This document shows, piece after piece, positions 1 through 8,943 of a stretch of DNA of 64,000 bases. The notes under the pieces are model-generated. The model did not search any database. It worked only from the letters and a program-made list of their open reading frames with translations, and was not told where the DNA came from. The stretch's first letter is position 1. Each line of letters starts with the position of its first letter. Location: the NCBI RefSeq assembly GCF_000011065.1, contig NC_004663.1:5146001-5210000 (forward strand), in the 5' to 3' direction. The DNA comes from Bacteroides thetaiotaomicron VPI-5482 (lineage in GTDB: Bacteria; Bacteroidota; Bacteroidia; Bacteroidales; Bacteroidaceae). The position numbers and the translations under genes are program-made.

Positions 1-44
1 GATTCGGAATGACGCCGAAAGATTATCGGGAGCAACTCCGATAA
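1..44 (+). CDS. C-terminal end of an AraC-type regulator (probably a hybrid two-component regulator), partial
   Basis: The third frame reads FGMTPKDYREQLR and then TAA at 42-44. This is the typical end of an AraC/XylS DNA-binding domain (F-x-x-x-x-G-x-T-P-x-x-Y-R). The rest of the gene lies left of the window. In Bacteroides such an ending next to a SusC/SusD operon usually belongs to a hybrid two-component system, but a plain AraC regulator cannot be excluded from 13 residues. It is the only regulator visible beside PUL1, whose SusC has no STN signalling domain. This supports, by inference, control of the downstream genes. Confidence 0.75.
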   Translation, partial: FGMTPKDYREQLR

Positions 45-151
45 TGCTATCCCCACTATCTTATTCTTTACTAATTGAGTTTTATGGATGTATTACCCGA
101 ATCCTTAGATCAGTAATTCCGGATAATTAAGTCTTTCGAGGTCCTTATTTA

Positions 152-241
152 TTCGTTCCACTATAGTTGGGCGCAAGAGGAACTATAGTGCTTCTTGCGT
201 CCAACTATAGTGGAACGAAAGGGAAACTACAGTAGAACGAA
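152..241. repeat. 22-bp-period palindrome array A (4 units)
   Basis: The core ACTATAGT (ACTACAGT in the fourth copy) starts at 160, 182, 204 and 226, exactly 22 bp apart. The flanks of units 1 and 3 are mutually inverted, so 152-178 and 193-219 form a 27-bp stem with one G-T mismatch and a 14-nt loop, centred on the core of unit 2. No T-tract follows, so it is not an ordinary terminator. No function is assigned. Confidence 0.85.
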
Positions 242-451
242 TGAATTTGGACTGATAAGAAATTAGTTTTTCAAAGTCTTTCGGTTAATGATTCGGGATT
301 CCTTCATTCCTTCTGTTCTTTGGTCGTTTGGGGTGACAGATATATTTGAATTCATGTCTGTATAGATTTTATTTATTACTGCTTACGAATAAACTTTTTA
401 ATAAAAGTGGCGAAAAGGCGGCTATTATAACTTGATACAATGTGCGCAAAC

Positions 452-467
452 TTGTGCTCTGTTTGTA
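452..467 (+). promoter_or_regulatory. Shared PUL1 upstream motif, copy 1
   Basis: TTGTGCTCTGTTTGTA lies 209 bp upstream of susC. Its first 14 bases recur exactly at 8787 upstream of the GH92 operon, and a 14/16 match lies at 8732. An exact 14-mer before the two operons of one locus suggests a binding site for their common regulator. This is inference. Confidence 0.5.
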
Positions 468-675
468 CGTGAATGAATGCTATGTGTTGATATATAGATG
501 TTTATAATGTGCTTTATTTCTCCTTTCTGTTCTATAAATGAGCATTTTCATTTTGACATAATTTTGTCACTTCTGCGGAATATTCTTAATATTAAAAGTT
601 TTTAATTTGCTTCCGCTTATAAGAATTATATAGGCGATTGATAACCTTAGTATTAATTAAAAAAAACAAAGTAAC

Positions 676-3600
676 ATGAATTTGTTTGAAATGGAAAAAC
701 ATCACACAAAGACATTGTGGCTATTGGCATTACTGCTAACATTTAGTACAGTAGTGTGGGCACAAGGTACTCCTGTAACAGGGCGTGTGTCTGATGAAAA
801 AGGCGAATTGCTCATTGGAGTGAGCGTTCAGGAAAAAGGTACTACGAATGGTACCATAACAGACACCAATGGTCAGTATAATCTGAAACTGACGAGTAAC
901 AATCCCATTCTTATCGTATCCTATATAGGATATAAATCACAAGAGGTAAAAGTAGGCAAACAGAAAGTGCTGGACGTAATTCTTGCAGAAGATGTATCGT
1001 CACTGGACGAAGTGGTAGTTGTGGCTTACGGACATCAACGTAAAGTATCGGTAGTAGGTGCGCAGTCATCTATGAAAATAGAAGATATAAAGATGCCGAC
1101 AGCTAATTTATCTTCTGCTATTGCTGGACGTTTGCCGGGTGTAGTAGCTGTGCAACGTTCAGGAGAACCGGGGCATGATGATTCCGATCTTTGGATCCGT
1201 GGTATTTCTACACTGGCGGGTCAGAACTCTAAACCACTGGTATTGGTGGATGGTGTGGAACGTAGTTTCAATAATATCGACCCTGAAGATATTGAGTCGT
1301 TTACGGTGCTGAAAGATGCTTCTGCCACAGCTGTATATGGAGTACGCGGTGCTAATGGTGTAATTCTGATTAAAACCAAACCGGGTAAGGTGGGCAAGCC
1401 GCAATTCTCAGTAGACTACTATGAAGGTTTTGTGACATTGACAAAGAAACCTGAAATGGCGGATGCCTTTACGTATATGGATGCTGCCAATGAAGCGTAT
1501 ATGGATACTAGAGGCAGTATGTTATATTCTCCTCAATATATTGAGGCTACGAAGAAAGCCCATGGATTACTACCGAATGATAATCCACTGATGTTCAATC
1601 CTTATTTGTATCCGAACGTTGATTGGATGAACGAATTATTCAATGACTGGGGACATAATCGTCGTGTAAATGTAAGTGTGCGTGGTGGGGTACCTAATGC
1701 CACTTACTACGTTTCATTGAGTTATTATAATGAAAAAGGTCTGACACGTACCGCTGAAATGGAGAACTATGATGCTAACATCCGTTACGACCGCTACAAT
1801 TATACCGCTAATTTGAACTTGAAGCCAACAGAAACGACTACTATTGATTTGGGCTTCAATGGTTTCCTTTCTATGGGTAACTATCCGCAGCAATCTACCA
1901 GTGACTTGTTTGCGTCAGCTATGGAGATTAATCCGGTCTATTTGCCGTTAATGATGCCTGATGGTTCTGTACCAGGTATCTCTACCAATGGTGACCTCCG
2001 TAACCCGTATGCCGATTTGACTCGTCGTGGTTACAAAAATGAAGCAAGAAATCAGTTGAACTCCAACATTCGTTTGACGCAAGACCTTGGTTTCTGGAAG
2101 TGGAGTAAAGGGCTTACCGCCTCTGCCATGTTGGCTTTCGACGTGCATAACAGTCGTGACCTGAAGTATAACAAGCGTGAAGATACTTACAATTTTGCCG
2201 GAACTAAAGACGAAAACGGATTGTGGAATGATGATGTATTTGATGCAGATGGCAATTATCGGTATGCACTGACCTATACAGGACATAAAGATCTTGCATT
2301 TGACCAGGGCGCTTCCGACTCTAGAAGTACTTACTTTGAAGCTTCTTTAAATTACGACCGTTCGTTCGGTTTGCATCGGATAGGTGGTCTTTTGCTTTAT
2401 AACCAAAAGATTTACCGTTCGAGTTCTGATAATCTGATCGGTTCTTTGCCCTATAAGCAACAAGGCTTGGCCGCCCGTGCTACTTACTCATGGAACGACC
2501 GTTATTTTTTCGAGGCAAACCTTGGGTATAATGGTTCCGAGAACTTCAGTCCAGAAAAACGTTTCGGTTTCTTCCCTGCATTTGGTCTTGGCTGGGCTAT
2601 CTCTAATGAGGCTTGGTGGGAATCTTTGCAAGAAACTGTTTCTTACTTTAAAGTGCGTTATACAGATGGCTTAGTTGGTACGGATGCTGTAACAGGACGG
2701 CGTTTTATGTACCTAGACCAGATGGCGAGCGTAGATGGTTATCGTTTTGGCGACCAGAATAACGGTGTTGGTGGTTGGGGGTTCAGCAAGTACGGAGCCA
2801 ATGTCGGTTGGTCTACTTCCCGCAAGCAAGACTTAGGTGTTGACTTAAAATTTTTCAAAGACAATCTTTCGCTGACATTAGATATCTTTAAAGAACATCG
2901 TAAAGACATCTTTATTACCCGACGCGTTATTCCTGATTATTCCGGGTTCGTAGAAATGCCTTATGCTAATTTGGGAGTGGTAGACAATAAGGGTTTTGAA
3001 GCTACATTGGAATATACACAGCAACTCGGTAAGAAATGTTTCCTGACTGTCCGTGGTAACTTCTCATGGAATGAAGATAAAATTATAGAGAACGATGATC
3101 CCCGGGTACAGTATCCGTGGATGGAAAAAAGAGGAACGAACGTGAACGGACGTTGGGGATGGATCGCCGAAGGGTTATTCACTAGTGAAGAAGAGATCAT
3201 GGACCATGCCAAGCAGTTTGGTGAAGGGCATCCGGGACAGATTTCGAAAGTGGGTGATATCAAATATAAGGATTTAAATGGTGACGGAGTAATTGACGAT
3301 TATGATAAATGTCTGATAGGTCAGGGTGACGTACCTAAGATTTATTATGGTTTCGGTGCAGATTTACAATTAGGTGATTTCTCTGTCGGTGCGCTCTTTG
3401 CCGGAAATGCCAAGGCAGACCGTTGTTTGGGAGGAAATGCCATGTATCCTTTTAATGATGGTTCAGGTATTACGAACTTGTTTGCAAACATTACTGACAG
3501 ATGGTCTGCTGACAATCCGACTAATCAGGATGTATTCTATCCTCGTTTGCATCATGGAAACAATGCGAATCAAAATAATATGAAAACCAGCACATGGTGG

Positions 3601-3828
3601 CAGAAAGATGTCAGTTTCCTGCGTCTGAAACAGTTGACTATTGCTTACCAACTCCCGAAGAAGTTGATTAATCAAACATTCCTGAAGAGTGCGCGTATTT
3701 ATGTGATGGGCACCAACCTATTGACATTCTCTAAGTTCAAATTATGGGATCCGGAGTTGAATACCAATAATGGTACTGCTTATCCTAATGTACGTACTTA
3801 TTCAGTAGGTGTGAATGTAAGTTTTTAA
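676..3828 (+). CDS. SusC-like TonB-dependent outer-membrane transporter (PUL1)
   Basis: This 1050-residue SusC/RagA family transporter imports oligosaccharide through the outer membrane, powered by TonB, with the SusD partner encoded 24 bp downstream. A signal peptide (about 11-30, ending WAQ) is followed by a carboxypeptidase-regulatory-like domain (about 32-105), the family motif DEVVVVAYG (111-119), a plug with LVDGVERSFNNIDPEDIESF, and a barrel ending in VSF. It has no STN domain, unlike the SusC of PUL2, so it is not expected to signal through an anti-sigma factor. The start could also be the ATG at 691; there is no strong Shine-Dalgarno sequence at either. I take it as BT3958; the substrate is inferred from the neighbouring GH92 genes to be alpha-mannoside. 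Confidence 0.95.
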   Translation: MNLFEMEKHHTKTLWLLALLLTFSTVVWAQGTPVTGRVSDEKGELLIGVSVQEKGTTNGTITDTNGQYNLKLTSNNPILIVSYIGYKSQEVKVGKQKVLDVILAEDVSSLDEVVVVAYGHQRKVSVVGAQSSMKIEDIKMPTANLSSAIAGRLPGVVAVQRSGEPGHDDSDLWIRGISTLAGQNSKPLVLVDGVERSFNNIDPEDIESFTVLKDASATAVYGVRGANGVILIKTKPGKVGKPQFSVDYYEGFVTLTKKPEMADAFTYMDAANEAYMDTRGSMLYSPQYIEATKKAHGLLPNDNPLMFNPYLYPNVDWMNELFNDWGHNRRVNVSVRGGVPNATYYVSLSYYNEKGLTRTAEMENYDANIRYDRYNYTANLNLKPTETTTIDLGFNGFLSMGNYPQQSTSDLFASAMEINPVYLPLMMPDGSVPGISTNGDLRNPYADLTRRGYKNEARNQLNSNIRLTQDLGFWKWSKGLTASAMLAFDVHNSRDLKYNKREDTYNFAGTKDENGLWNDDVFDADGNYRYALTYTGHKDLAFDQGASDSRSTYFEASLNYDRSFGLHRIGGLLLYNQKIYRSSSDNLIGSLPYKQQGLAARATYSWNDRYFFEANLGYNGSENFSPEKRFGFFPAFGLGWAISNEAWWESLQETVSYFKVRYTDGLVGTDAVTGRRFMYLDQMASVDGYRFGDQNNGVGGWGFSKYGANVGWSTSRKQDLGVDLKFFKDNLSLTLDIFKEHRKDIFITRRVIPDYSGFVEMPYANLGVVDNKGFEATLEYTQQLGKKCFLTVRGNFSWNEDKIIENDDPRVQYPWMEKRGTNVNGRWGWIAEGLFTSEEEIMDHAKQFGEGHPGQISKVGDIKYKDLNGDGVIDDYDKCLIGQGDVPKIYYGFGADLQLGDFSVGALFAGNAKADRCLGGNAMYPFNDGSGITNLFANITDRWSADNPTNQDVFYPRLHHGNNANQNNMKTSTWWQKDVSFLRLKQLTIAYQLPKKLINQTFLKSARIYVMGTNLLTFSKFKLWDPELNTNNGTAYPNVRTYSVGVNVSF

Positions 3829-3852
3829 TAATAATCAGTTAGCAAGAAGGAT

Positions 3853-5817
3853 ATGAAAAATATATTTAAAATAGGAACTTTGGCGCTGTGTTTGGTGGTC
3901 GGACTTAGTTCGTGCAATGATTTCTTCGATGCAATCCCCGGTGAACAATATGACTTGGAGGATACGTTTACTAATCGCTCGAAGACAGAACAGTTTTTGA
4001 ATAATGTGTATAATTATGTGCCCGATGAAACATTAGAACGTTCTGCAAGGAATACGATGTCGGGGATCTGGACAACCGGTTCGTTGGAATGCAAGCTTTC
4101 ATGGGACGGAAATAATGGTAGCGAATGGGCTTCCGGAGCCACCTATGCAGGTTCCTCATGGATAAACTTTTGGTACATCGAGTATTATAAAGGAATTTCT
4201 CGTGCCAGTACATTTATCATGAATGTAGACCGTTGTTTGGAAGCCTCGGCCGCACAACGCAAACAGTGGAAAGCGCAAGCCAGAGCTTTGCGTGCTTTCT
4301 ATTACTTCATGATTTTCCGTTCCTACGGCCCATTTGTGATTTTGGGGGAAGAACCAATTCCATTGGATATTTCTACTGCTGAACTGCTGAAAGAACGTAA
4401 TACGGTAGATGAATGTGTGGCTTTTATGGCGAAGGAATTTGATGATGCGGCAAATGAGCTTCCTGATAGATATGACGGATCCAATTTGGGACGTATAGAC
4501 AGAGCTGCATGTAAAGCTTTCAAAGCGAAAATGTTGTTGTATGCGGCAAGTCCGCTATTCAATTGTAATCCCGATTATGCCGCCATCGTTAATCCGGAAA
4601 GTGGCAAGCAACTCTTTCCGCAAGATAAATCGCAGGAAAAAGCGAAATGGGAGGCTGCACGTGATGCTTACAAAGAATTCTTTGATGAATACGGTAACAC
4701 TTTCTCTTTATATACGGAGAAGACAGCCGATGGAAAGATTGATTTCTATGAATCTTATAGAAAAGTGACATCGGGAGTTTTGTACGGTACAGAGAATAAA
4801 GAACAGATTTTCATTCGCTTGGCAGACCATGATTACCGGGCTTACGAAACCACGCCTTATCACAAGGGGTACGATGATAATAATGGTGCTTTGAGAGGTG
4901 GTCTGGGATTTGGTGTACCTCAGGAAATGGTGGACTTGTACTTTATGAAAGACGGTCGCCGGATTGTTGACGATACGAACTATAAGGAATATGAGGGGGT
5001 ACCTTCTAATGAATATTTGGGATGGTCGAGTGACTATACTGACGAAGTAGTTCCTTCCAGAACCTACTTCAAGAGCAATTCGAATCAAACATTGAAACAA
5101 TGGGCTAATCGCGAACCGCGTTTTTATACGAACATTACATTCCATGGTTCTACTTGGTTGAAGACAGATACTCCGCGTGGAGAAATAACCACAGAACTGA
5201 CTTATAACGGTAATTCCGGTTATGCTAATGCCAATTGGGATGCCCCTTACACGGGTTATGGTATGCGTAAAATGGCTTCAAAAGAAGGACGTAGCGGGGC
5301 TAACAGGCATTGTGCAACTTTGCTTCGTTTGGCAGACATGTACTTGGGGTATGCTGAAACGTTGAGCGCTTGTGACCAACGTAATGAAGCGATTAAGTAT
5401 GTAAATAAGATACGCGCCCGTGCCGGTATTCCTGGATATGGTGCGGTAGGTACTAAGGACGATAATGGATTTGCATGCATTCCTTATGAAGATACACGTG
5501 ACGGAGTGGACAAACGTATTCATCGTGAACGTTTGGTTGAGCTGATGTTCGAATGGAATCATTTCTTTGATGTACGTCGTTGGAAAGTAGCCGATATGGC
5601 TGTAGGCGATGATTGGATTTATCCTAAATATCATAGAGGTGGAGAAGGCGGACCTATTCATGGTATGGCTTTCCGTTCGGATGCTCCTGCATTTTTTGAG
5701 AAGGTAGTAGTAGAAACACGTACATTTTTGCCTAAACATTACCTCTTCCCGATTCCTGACGAAGATGTACGTCGTAATCCGAAGATGGTACAAAATCTGG
5801 GATGGACAACGGAGTAA
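3853..5817 (+). CDS. SusD-like surface glycan-binding lipoprotein (PUL1)
   Basis: A lipoprotein of 654 residues in the RagB/SusD family. The signal peptide ends in the lipobox LSSC (Cys 21), followed by NDFFDAIPGEQYDLEDTF, the usual SusD start. Helical repeats and the C-terminal segment RIHRERLVELMFEWNHFFDVRRWK are characteristic. It is expected to cap the SusC transporter on the cell surface and to bind glycan. It lies 24 bp after susC in the same operon. I take it as BT3959. At 654 residues it is somewhat longer than a typical SusD of about 550. Confidence 0.95.
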   Translation: MKNIFKIGTLALCLVVGLSSCNDFFDAIPGEQYDLEDTFTNRSKTEQFLNNVYNYVPDETLERSARNTMSGIWTTGSLECKLSWDGNNGSEWASGATYAGSSWINFWYIEYYKGISRASTFIMNVDRCLEASAAQRKQWKAQARALRAFYYFMIFRSYGPFVILGEEPIPLDISTAELLKERNTVDECVAFMAKEFDDAANELPDRYDGSNLGRIDRAACKAFKAKMLLYAASPLFNCNPDYAAIVNPESGKQLFPQDKSQEKAKWEAARDAYKEFFDEYGNTFSLYTEKTADGKIDFYESYRKVTSGVLYGTENKEQIFIRLADHDYRAYETTPYHKGYDDNNGALRGGLGFGVPQEMVDLYFMKDGRRIVDDTNYKEYEGVPSNEYLGWSSDYTDEVVPSRTYFKSNSNQTLKQWANREPRFYTNITFHGSTWLKTDTPRGEITTELTYNGNSGYANANWDAPYTGYGMRKMASKEGRSGANRHCATLLRLADMYLGYAETLSACDQRNEAIKYVNKIRARAGIPGYGAVGTKDDNGFACIPYEDTRDGVDKRIHRERLVELMFEWNHFFDVRRWKVADMAVGDDWIYPKYHRGGEGGPIHGMAFRSDAPAFFEKVVVETRTFLPKHYLFPIPDEDVRRNPKMVQNLGWTTE

Positions 5818-5859
5818 TATACTCCGGATGTCCGATCTGCGAATGAATGAAAGAAATTA

Positions 5860-7401
5860 ATGAAAAGAAAAACAATGAAGATACCTCAAATAAGATGTAG
5901 CGATGTGAATGCAGTGAAGAGAATCATTTTTCTTTTGGTGCTGCTAATTCCCTTTTGTCTGGCAGGATGTTCGTCCGACGATGATGAAGGAGATAATGGA
6001 GGAGAAGGTCCGAACGAAGATGCTCCGGTTTCTTATGTACTTGGTTCGGGTAACACGAATATGCCCTCCAGTGGTACAATTATAGCGCAATATGCTGATG
6101 CTCCTGTCGGTTCGGAAATCAGACGTTTGGTAGACGATAATGCTGACACGAAGTATGTTACTTATCATAGTAGTTTCAACATCACTTGGAATGGAAATAG
6201 TAGTAAGGCTGTCACTGCCTATTCGTTGACCTCGGCTGCCGATACTCCCGAAATGGACCCGAAAGATTGGACACTCTATGGTTCTAATGATAATACTACG
6301 TGGACAGAACTGGATGCGCAGACAAACCAACTTTTTGCAGCGAGAAAAGAAGAGAAAAGCTATGAAGTGGATAATGCAACTTCCTATCGTTACTACAGAC
6401 TTTCTGTTGAAGCGAACAATGGTGGTGCTGCCACGCAGATAGCTGAATGGAAACTGGTGGCCATGCGTTCATATACGGAGAATATCAACGACTTGATTGC
6501 TAGTAAAGGTTCCAGTACGTTTAGTGCGATAACTCCGATGGGCAGACAGCATGAGAATGACAGAGAAGCTACGGCAGCAGACTTGAAATGGCTTGCCGAT
6601 CCTGCTGAAGAACCTGAACCATTTGGAGATGGTGGGACGAAGATGGCTTGGAATACATTCAATGTTGTATCCATTTATCCAAATGGAAATCCTGTGATGT
6701 CTGATGTAAATCAGCGTTGGGTAGGTGACTGCTGTGCTTGTGCGGTGATTGCTTCGATGGCATACCTCTATCCCCGTTTCGTAAAACACATTATCAAGGA
6801 TAATATGGACAAAACATACACAGTTACTATGTATGACCCGAAAGGAAAACAAATATCAGTTGGTGTAGGTGGCGACTATTTTATCGGTAATAGTGGCGAT
6901 TTAGGTGCCTTAGGCGGCAGAAATAAAGAAGTCACTTGGGCTACGATTCTCGAAAAGGCTATGATTAAGTGGAATCAGATCTATCAAGGTAGTTCTAATG
7001 TCGGTGGTATTGGTACTGAATATGTTTCTGCTATCTTTACCGGCGACGGGGAAAGTGTAGGTTTCGGTGCAAATGCATTGATTGCCGAAGACTTACAACG
7101 CGCGGTGGAAGTGTCGCTCAAACAGGGTAGACTGGTGATCGGTGGTTTTACAAGAAGCGGTGAACAGGTAGATCAAAATTGGCAGACGACCAGTGGGCAT
7201 GCGTTTACGTTTATCTTGCCGGATGATAATACTCATCTTTTCAAGATGCGGAATCCTTGGGGAGGTACTACTGACGGTGTGATGAAAGTGAAGGATGACG
7301 GACGGATTCCGCCGATGATTGACTTACGTATTTGTGCGCCGGGAGCAGCCAAGAATTATGGAGTGGGACCGGACTTGGGAGGATATATACCTAATTTCTA
7401 A
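5860..7401 (+). CDS. Lipoprotein with discoidin-like domain and calpain-like (C2) cysteine protease domain
   Basis: A 513-residue lipoprotein (lipobox LAGC, Cys 37) with an acidic linker to about 54. Residues about 58-203 look like an F5/8 type C (discoidin) carbohydrate-binding domain, including DWTLYGSNDNTTWTELD and YRYYRLSVEAN. Residues about 270-495 match a calpain catalytic core in order and spacing: Q285 and C291 in NQRWVGDC (Q-6-C, as in papain-fold enzymes), H447 in SGHAFTF and N465 in MRNPWGG. The usual Trp after the catalytic Cys is Cys here. It would be a surface or periplasmic protease that could cut the protein part of a glycoprotein. It lies 42 bp after susD. I know of no assigned function for this locus (BT3960 by position); the protease call rests on the motifs alone. 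Confidence 0.75.
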   Translation: MKRKTMKIPQIRCSDVNAVKRIIFLLVLLIPFCLAGCSSDDDEGDNGGEGPNEDAPVSYVLGSGNTNMPSSGTIIAQYADAPVGSEIRRLVDDNADTKYVTYHSSFNITWNGNSSKAVTAYSLTSAADTPEMDPKDWTLYGSNDNTTWTELDAQTNQLFAARKEEKSYEVDNATSYRYYRLSVEANNGGAATQIAEWKLVAMRSYTENINDLIASKGSSTFSAITPMGRQHENDREATAADLKWLADPAEEPEPFGDGGTKMAWNTFNVVSIYPNGNPVMSDVNQRWVGDCCACAVIASMAYLYPRFVKHIIKDNMDKTYTVTMYDPKGKQISVGVGGDYFIGNSGDLGALGGRNKEVTWATILEKAMIKWNQIYQGSSNVGGIGTEYVSAIFTGDGESVGFGANALIAEDLQRAVEVSLKQGRLVIGGFTRSGEQVDQNWQTTSGHAFTFILPDDNTHLFKMRNPWGGTTDGVMKVKDDGRIPPMIDLRICAPGAAKNYGVGPDLGGYIPNF

Positions 7402-7426
7402 TTTCAAATCTTAAAAGAAAAACATC

Positions 7427-8662
7427 ATGAAGAAACTTATTTATATAATGTTGTCGTTGTGTTGCCTGGTTTTTTATAGTTGTGGCATGACGGAACCTTG
7501 GAAAGACTGGGAACATGAAGGTGACATGAGTGCAGACCGCTTGCGTCCTTCAGAGGTAAAAGAACTACTGTGTGCGGCAGACGGATGGAAAATGATTTAT
7601 CAAGGAGTAACGTTCTACTTTCAGTTTGATGAAGAAGGAAATGTAGCATCGGATTCAGACGAAACGTTGTTGAAGAATGAGGTTGGAACAGATTATTCTC
7701 TGGATTTCCAGGGGGAAAAAGCGGTGTTGCTTACCTTGCTGAATGGAGGAATGCTACAATATTTGAACGAAAACTCGGAGACGACATTTGTCATTACGGG
7801 GTATTCTGATTCACAAATTACAGCTGTAGGACAGACGCATGGCAAAGAAATGATCTTGACTCCGGTCTCAACTGCAGCTTTGCAACAAGCTAAGGAGAGA
7901 AAACGATTGGCCATTATTGCTTATAATAAAGCACAAGCCATGGATTTGCTTAAGGGAGAGTTGAATAATGGTGTATTTCGTAGGTCATCCTCTTCTTTCC
8001 TTGCACACTATTTGATTATTTGCGACGAGAGCAATAATTGGAAAGTGAAGATTTCTGCAATAGATAACGGTGTGGTAAAACACACAGAGTATCCGATGAT
8101 AATTGATACAACGAATGATGAAAATGCAGTGTTGACTTTGGGTAGCAATGTGACGGTAGATGGAATAAGTTTAAATAAACTCTATTACAACTATTTGAAT
8201 GGTGAAATTGAAACTGACAATGCTAATGTTGTATGTGATACTCGGAAAGCCTCTGATATTGCAGCATGGTATGCAAATGGTTGGAAGACCCATATAGTAG
8301 ATCAGGATGAGATTCATGCAGACTTTAAGGGAATCTTCCACTCTGGTGTGGAGTTTGATGATCGTAATCCGAGGAATTTGATTGCTTGTCCGTGGAGTGG
8401 TATGGGATCTTATATTGGCTTTGCGGTTACTATGACAGCAGATAATGCTACTGGTCGTATATTCATCAGCTTGGGCGAACCATATGATTTATTCGGATGG
8501 AATAATAATCCGGCTGATTATAACCGTGTACAGCAGGATTACAGTAAATTCCTCTCTTTCTGTGTTTCGGAAGACGGCTTCTATTGGAGTTATGATGACA
8601 ACGACAGTATGGTGTATGTGCTAAGTGCTACAGGCGAGCGTTGGTTTAGAATGAAGAAGTAA
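7427..8662 (+). CDS. Lipoprotein of unknown function, DUF4302-like
   Basis: A 411-residue secreted lipoprotein with lipobox YSC (Cys 19). After a short linker comes DGWKMIYQGVTFYFQFDEEGNV, which recalls the start of DUF4302 proteins that often sit third or fourth in SusCD operons. The C-terminal half is rich in aromatic residues and Asn, with no catalytic motif I can see. It lies 26 bp after the protease-like gene and is the last gene before a terminator, so it closes the susCD unit. A surface glycan-binding role is plausible from position. The family assignment is tentative. Confidence 0.6.
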   Translation: MKKLIYIMLSLCCLVFYSCGMTEPWKDWEHEGDMSADRLRPSEVKELLCAADGWKMIYQGVTFYFQFDEEGNVASDSDETLLKNEVGTDYSLDFQGEKAVLLTLLNGGMLQYLNENSETTFVITGYSDSQITAVGQTHGKEMILTPVSTAALQQAKERKRLAIIAYNKAQAMDLLKGELNNGVFRRSSSSFLAHYLIICDESNNWKVKISAIDNGVVKHTEYPMIIDTTNDENAVLTLGSNVTVDGISLNKLYYNYLNGEIETDNANVVCDTRKASDIAAWYANGWKTHIVDQDEIHADFKGIFHSGVEFDDRNPRNLIACPWSGMGSYIGFAVTMTADNATGRIFISLGEPYDLFGWNNNPADYNRVQQDYSKFLSFCVSEDGFYWSYDDNDSMVYVLSATGERWFRMKK

Positions 8663-8674
8663 CCAGTCTTTGAA

Positions 8675-8730
8675 AAAAGCAAGAAAGTAAACAGAACATA
8701 ATCTCGATTACTTTCTTGCTTTTGTTTTTG
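8675..8730 (+). terminator. Terminator of the PUL1 susCD unit
   Basis: Perfect 16-bp stem (8675-8690 with 8708-8723, AAAAGCAAGAAAGTAA) with a 17-nt loop, followed by GTTTTTG. It lies 13 bp after the stop codon. Confidence 0.85.
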
Positions 8731-8731
8731 T

Positions 8732-8747
8732 TTGTACTCTATTTGTA
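8732..8747 (+). promoter_or_regulatory. Shared PUL1 upstream motif, degenerate copy
   Basis: TTGTACTCTATTTGTA matches the motif at 452-467 at 14 of 16 positions. It lies just after the terminator and 55 bp before the third copy at 8787. Confidence 0.4.
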
Positions 8748-8786
8748 TTTTCTTATGGGCAATTATTTGATTATTAGTAATTTAAT

Positions 8787-8802
8787 TTGTGCTCTGTTTG
8801 AC
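8787..8802 (+). promoter_or_regulatory. Shared PUL1 upstream motif, copy 3
   Basis: TTGTGCTCTGTTTG is identical to 452-465. It lies 142 bp upstream of the first GH92 gene of PUL1. It is probably a site for the regulator common to both PUL1 units (inference). Confidence 0.5.
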
Positions 8803-8813
8803 TCCTAGTTCTC

Positions 8814-8859
8814 TACTCTGACATTCTCGCCCGGACGTGCTTTTTGTCACGTCAGAGTA
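8814..8859 (+). promoter_or_regulatory. Overlapping inverted repeats upstream of the GH92 operon
   Basis: TACTCTGAC (8814-8822) pairs with GTCAGAGTA (8851-8859), while GACGTG (8834-8839) pairs with CACGTC (8848-8853). The downstream arms share 8851-8853, so the two hairpins compete. It could be an operator or a leader switch; the transcript start is unknown. Confidence 0.35.
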
Positions 8860-8943
8860 TAGTTATTAATTTTCTATTGCGTTAATTTGTAACGTGAATA
8901 ATAACACTCGCTAATCTAATATTAATAGTTTAACTCTTATATC

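Larger units (their letters stand above)
45..675. other. Intergenic region before susC of PUL1
   Basis: This 631-bp gap has no convincing gene. It contains a 22-bp-period palindrome array (154-241) and a motif (452-467) that recurs upstream of the GH92 operon of the same locus. The last 150 bases before susC are AT-rich. I see no clear TAnnTTTG promoter box there, which fits an activator-dependent promoter. Confidence 0.7.

Noticed and set aside
2..130. Upstream gene ending at 130 in the second frame
   Set aside because: The third frame gives a clear AraC-family C-terminus ending at 44, which explains the left edge better.
152..219. Invertible promoter (phase-variation switch)
   Set aside because: The inverted repeats enclose only 14 bp, too short for a promoter, and no invertase gene is nearby.
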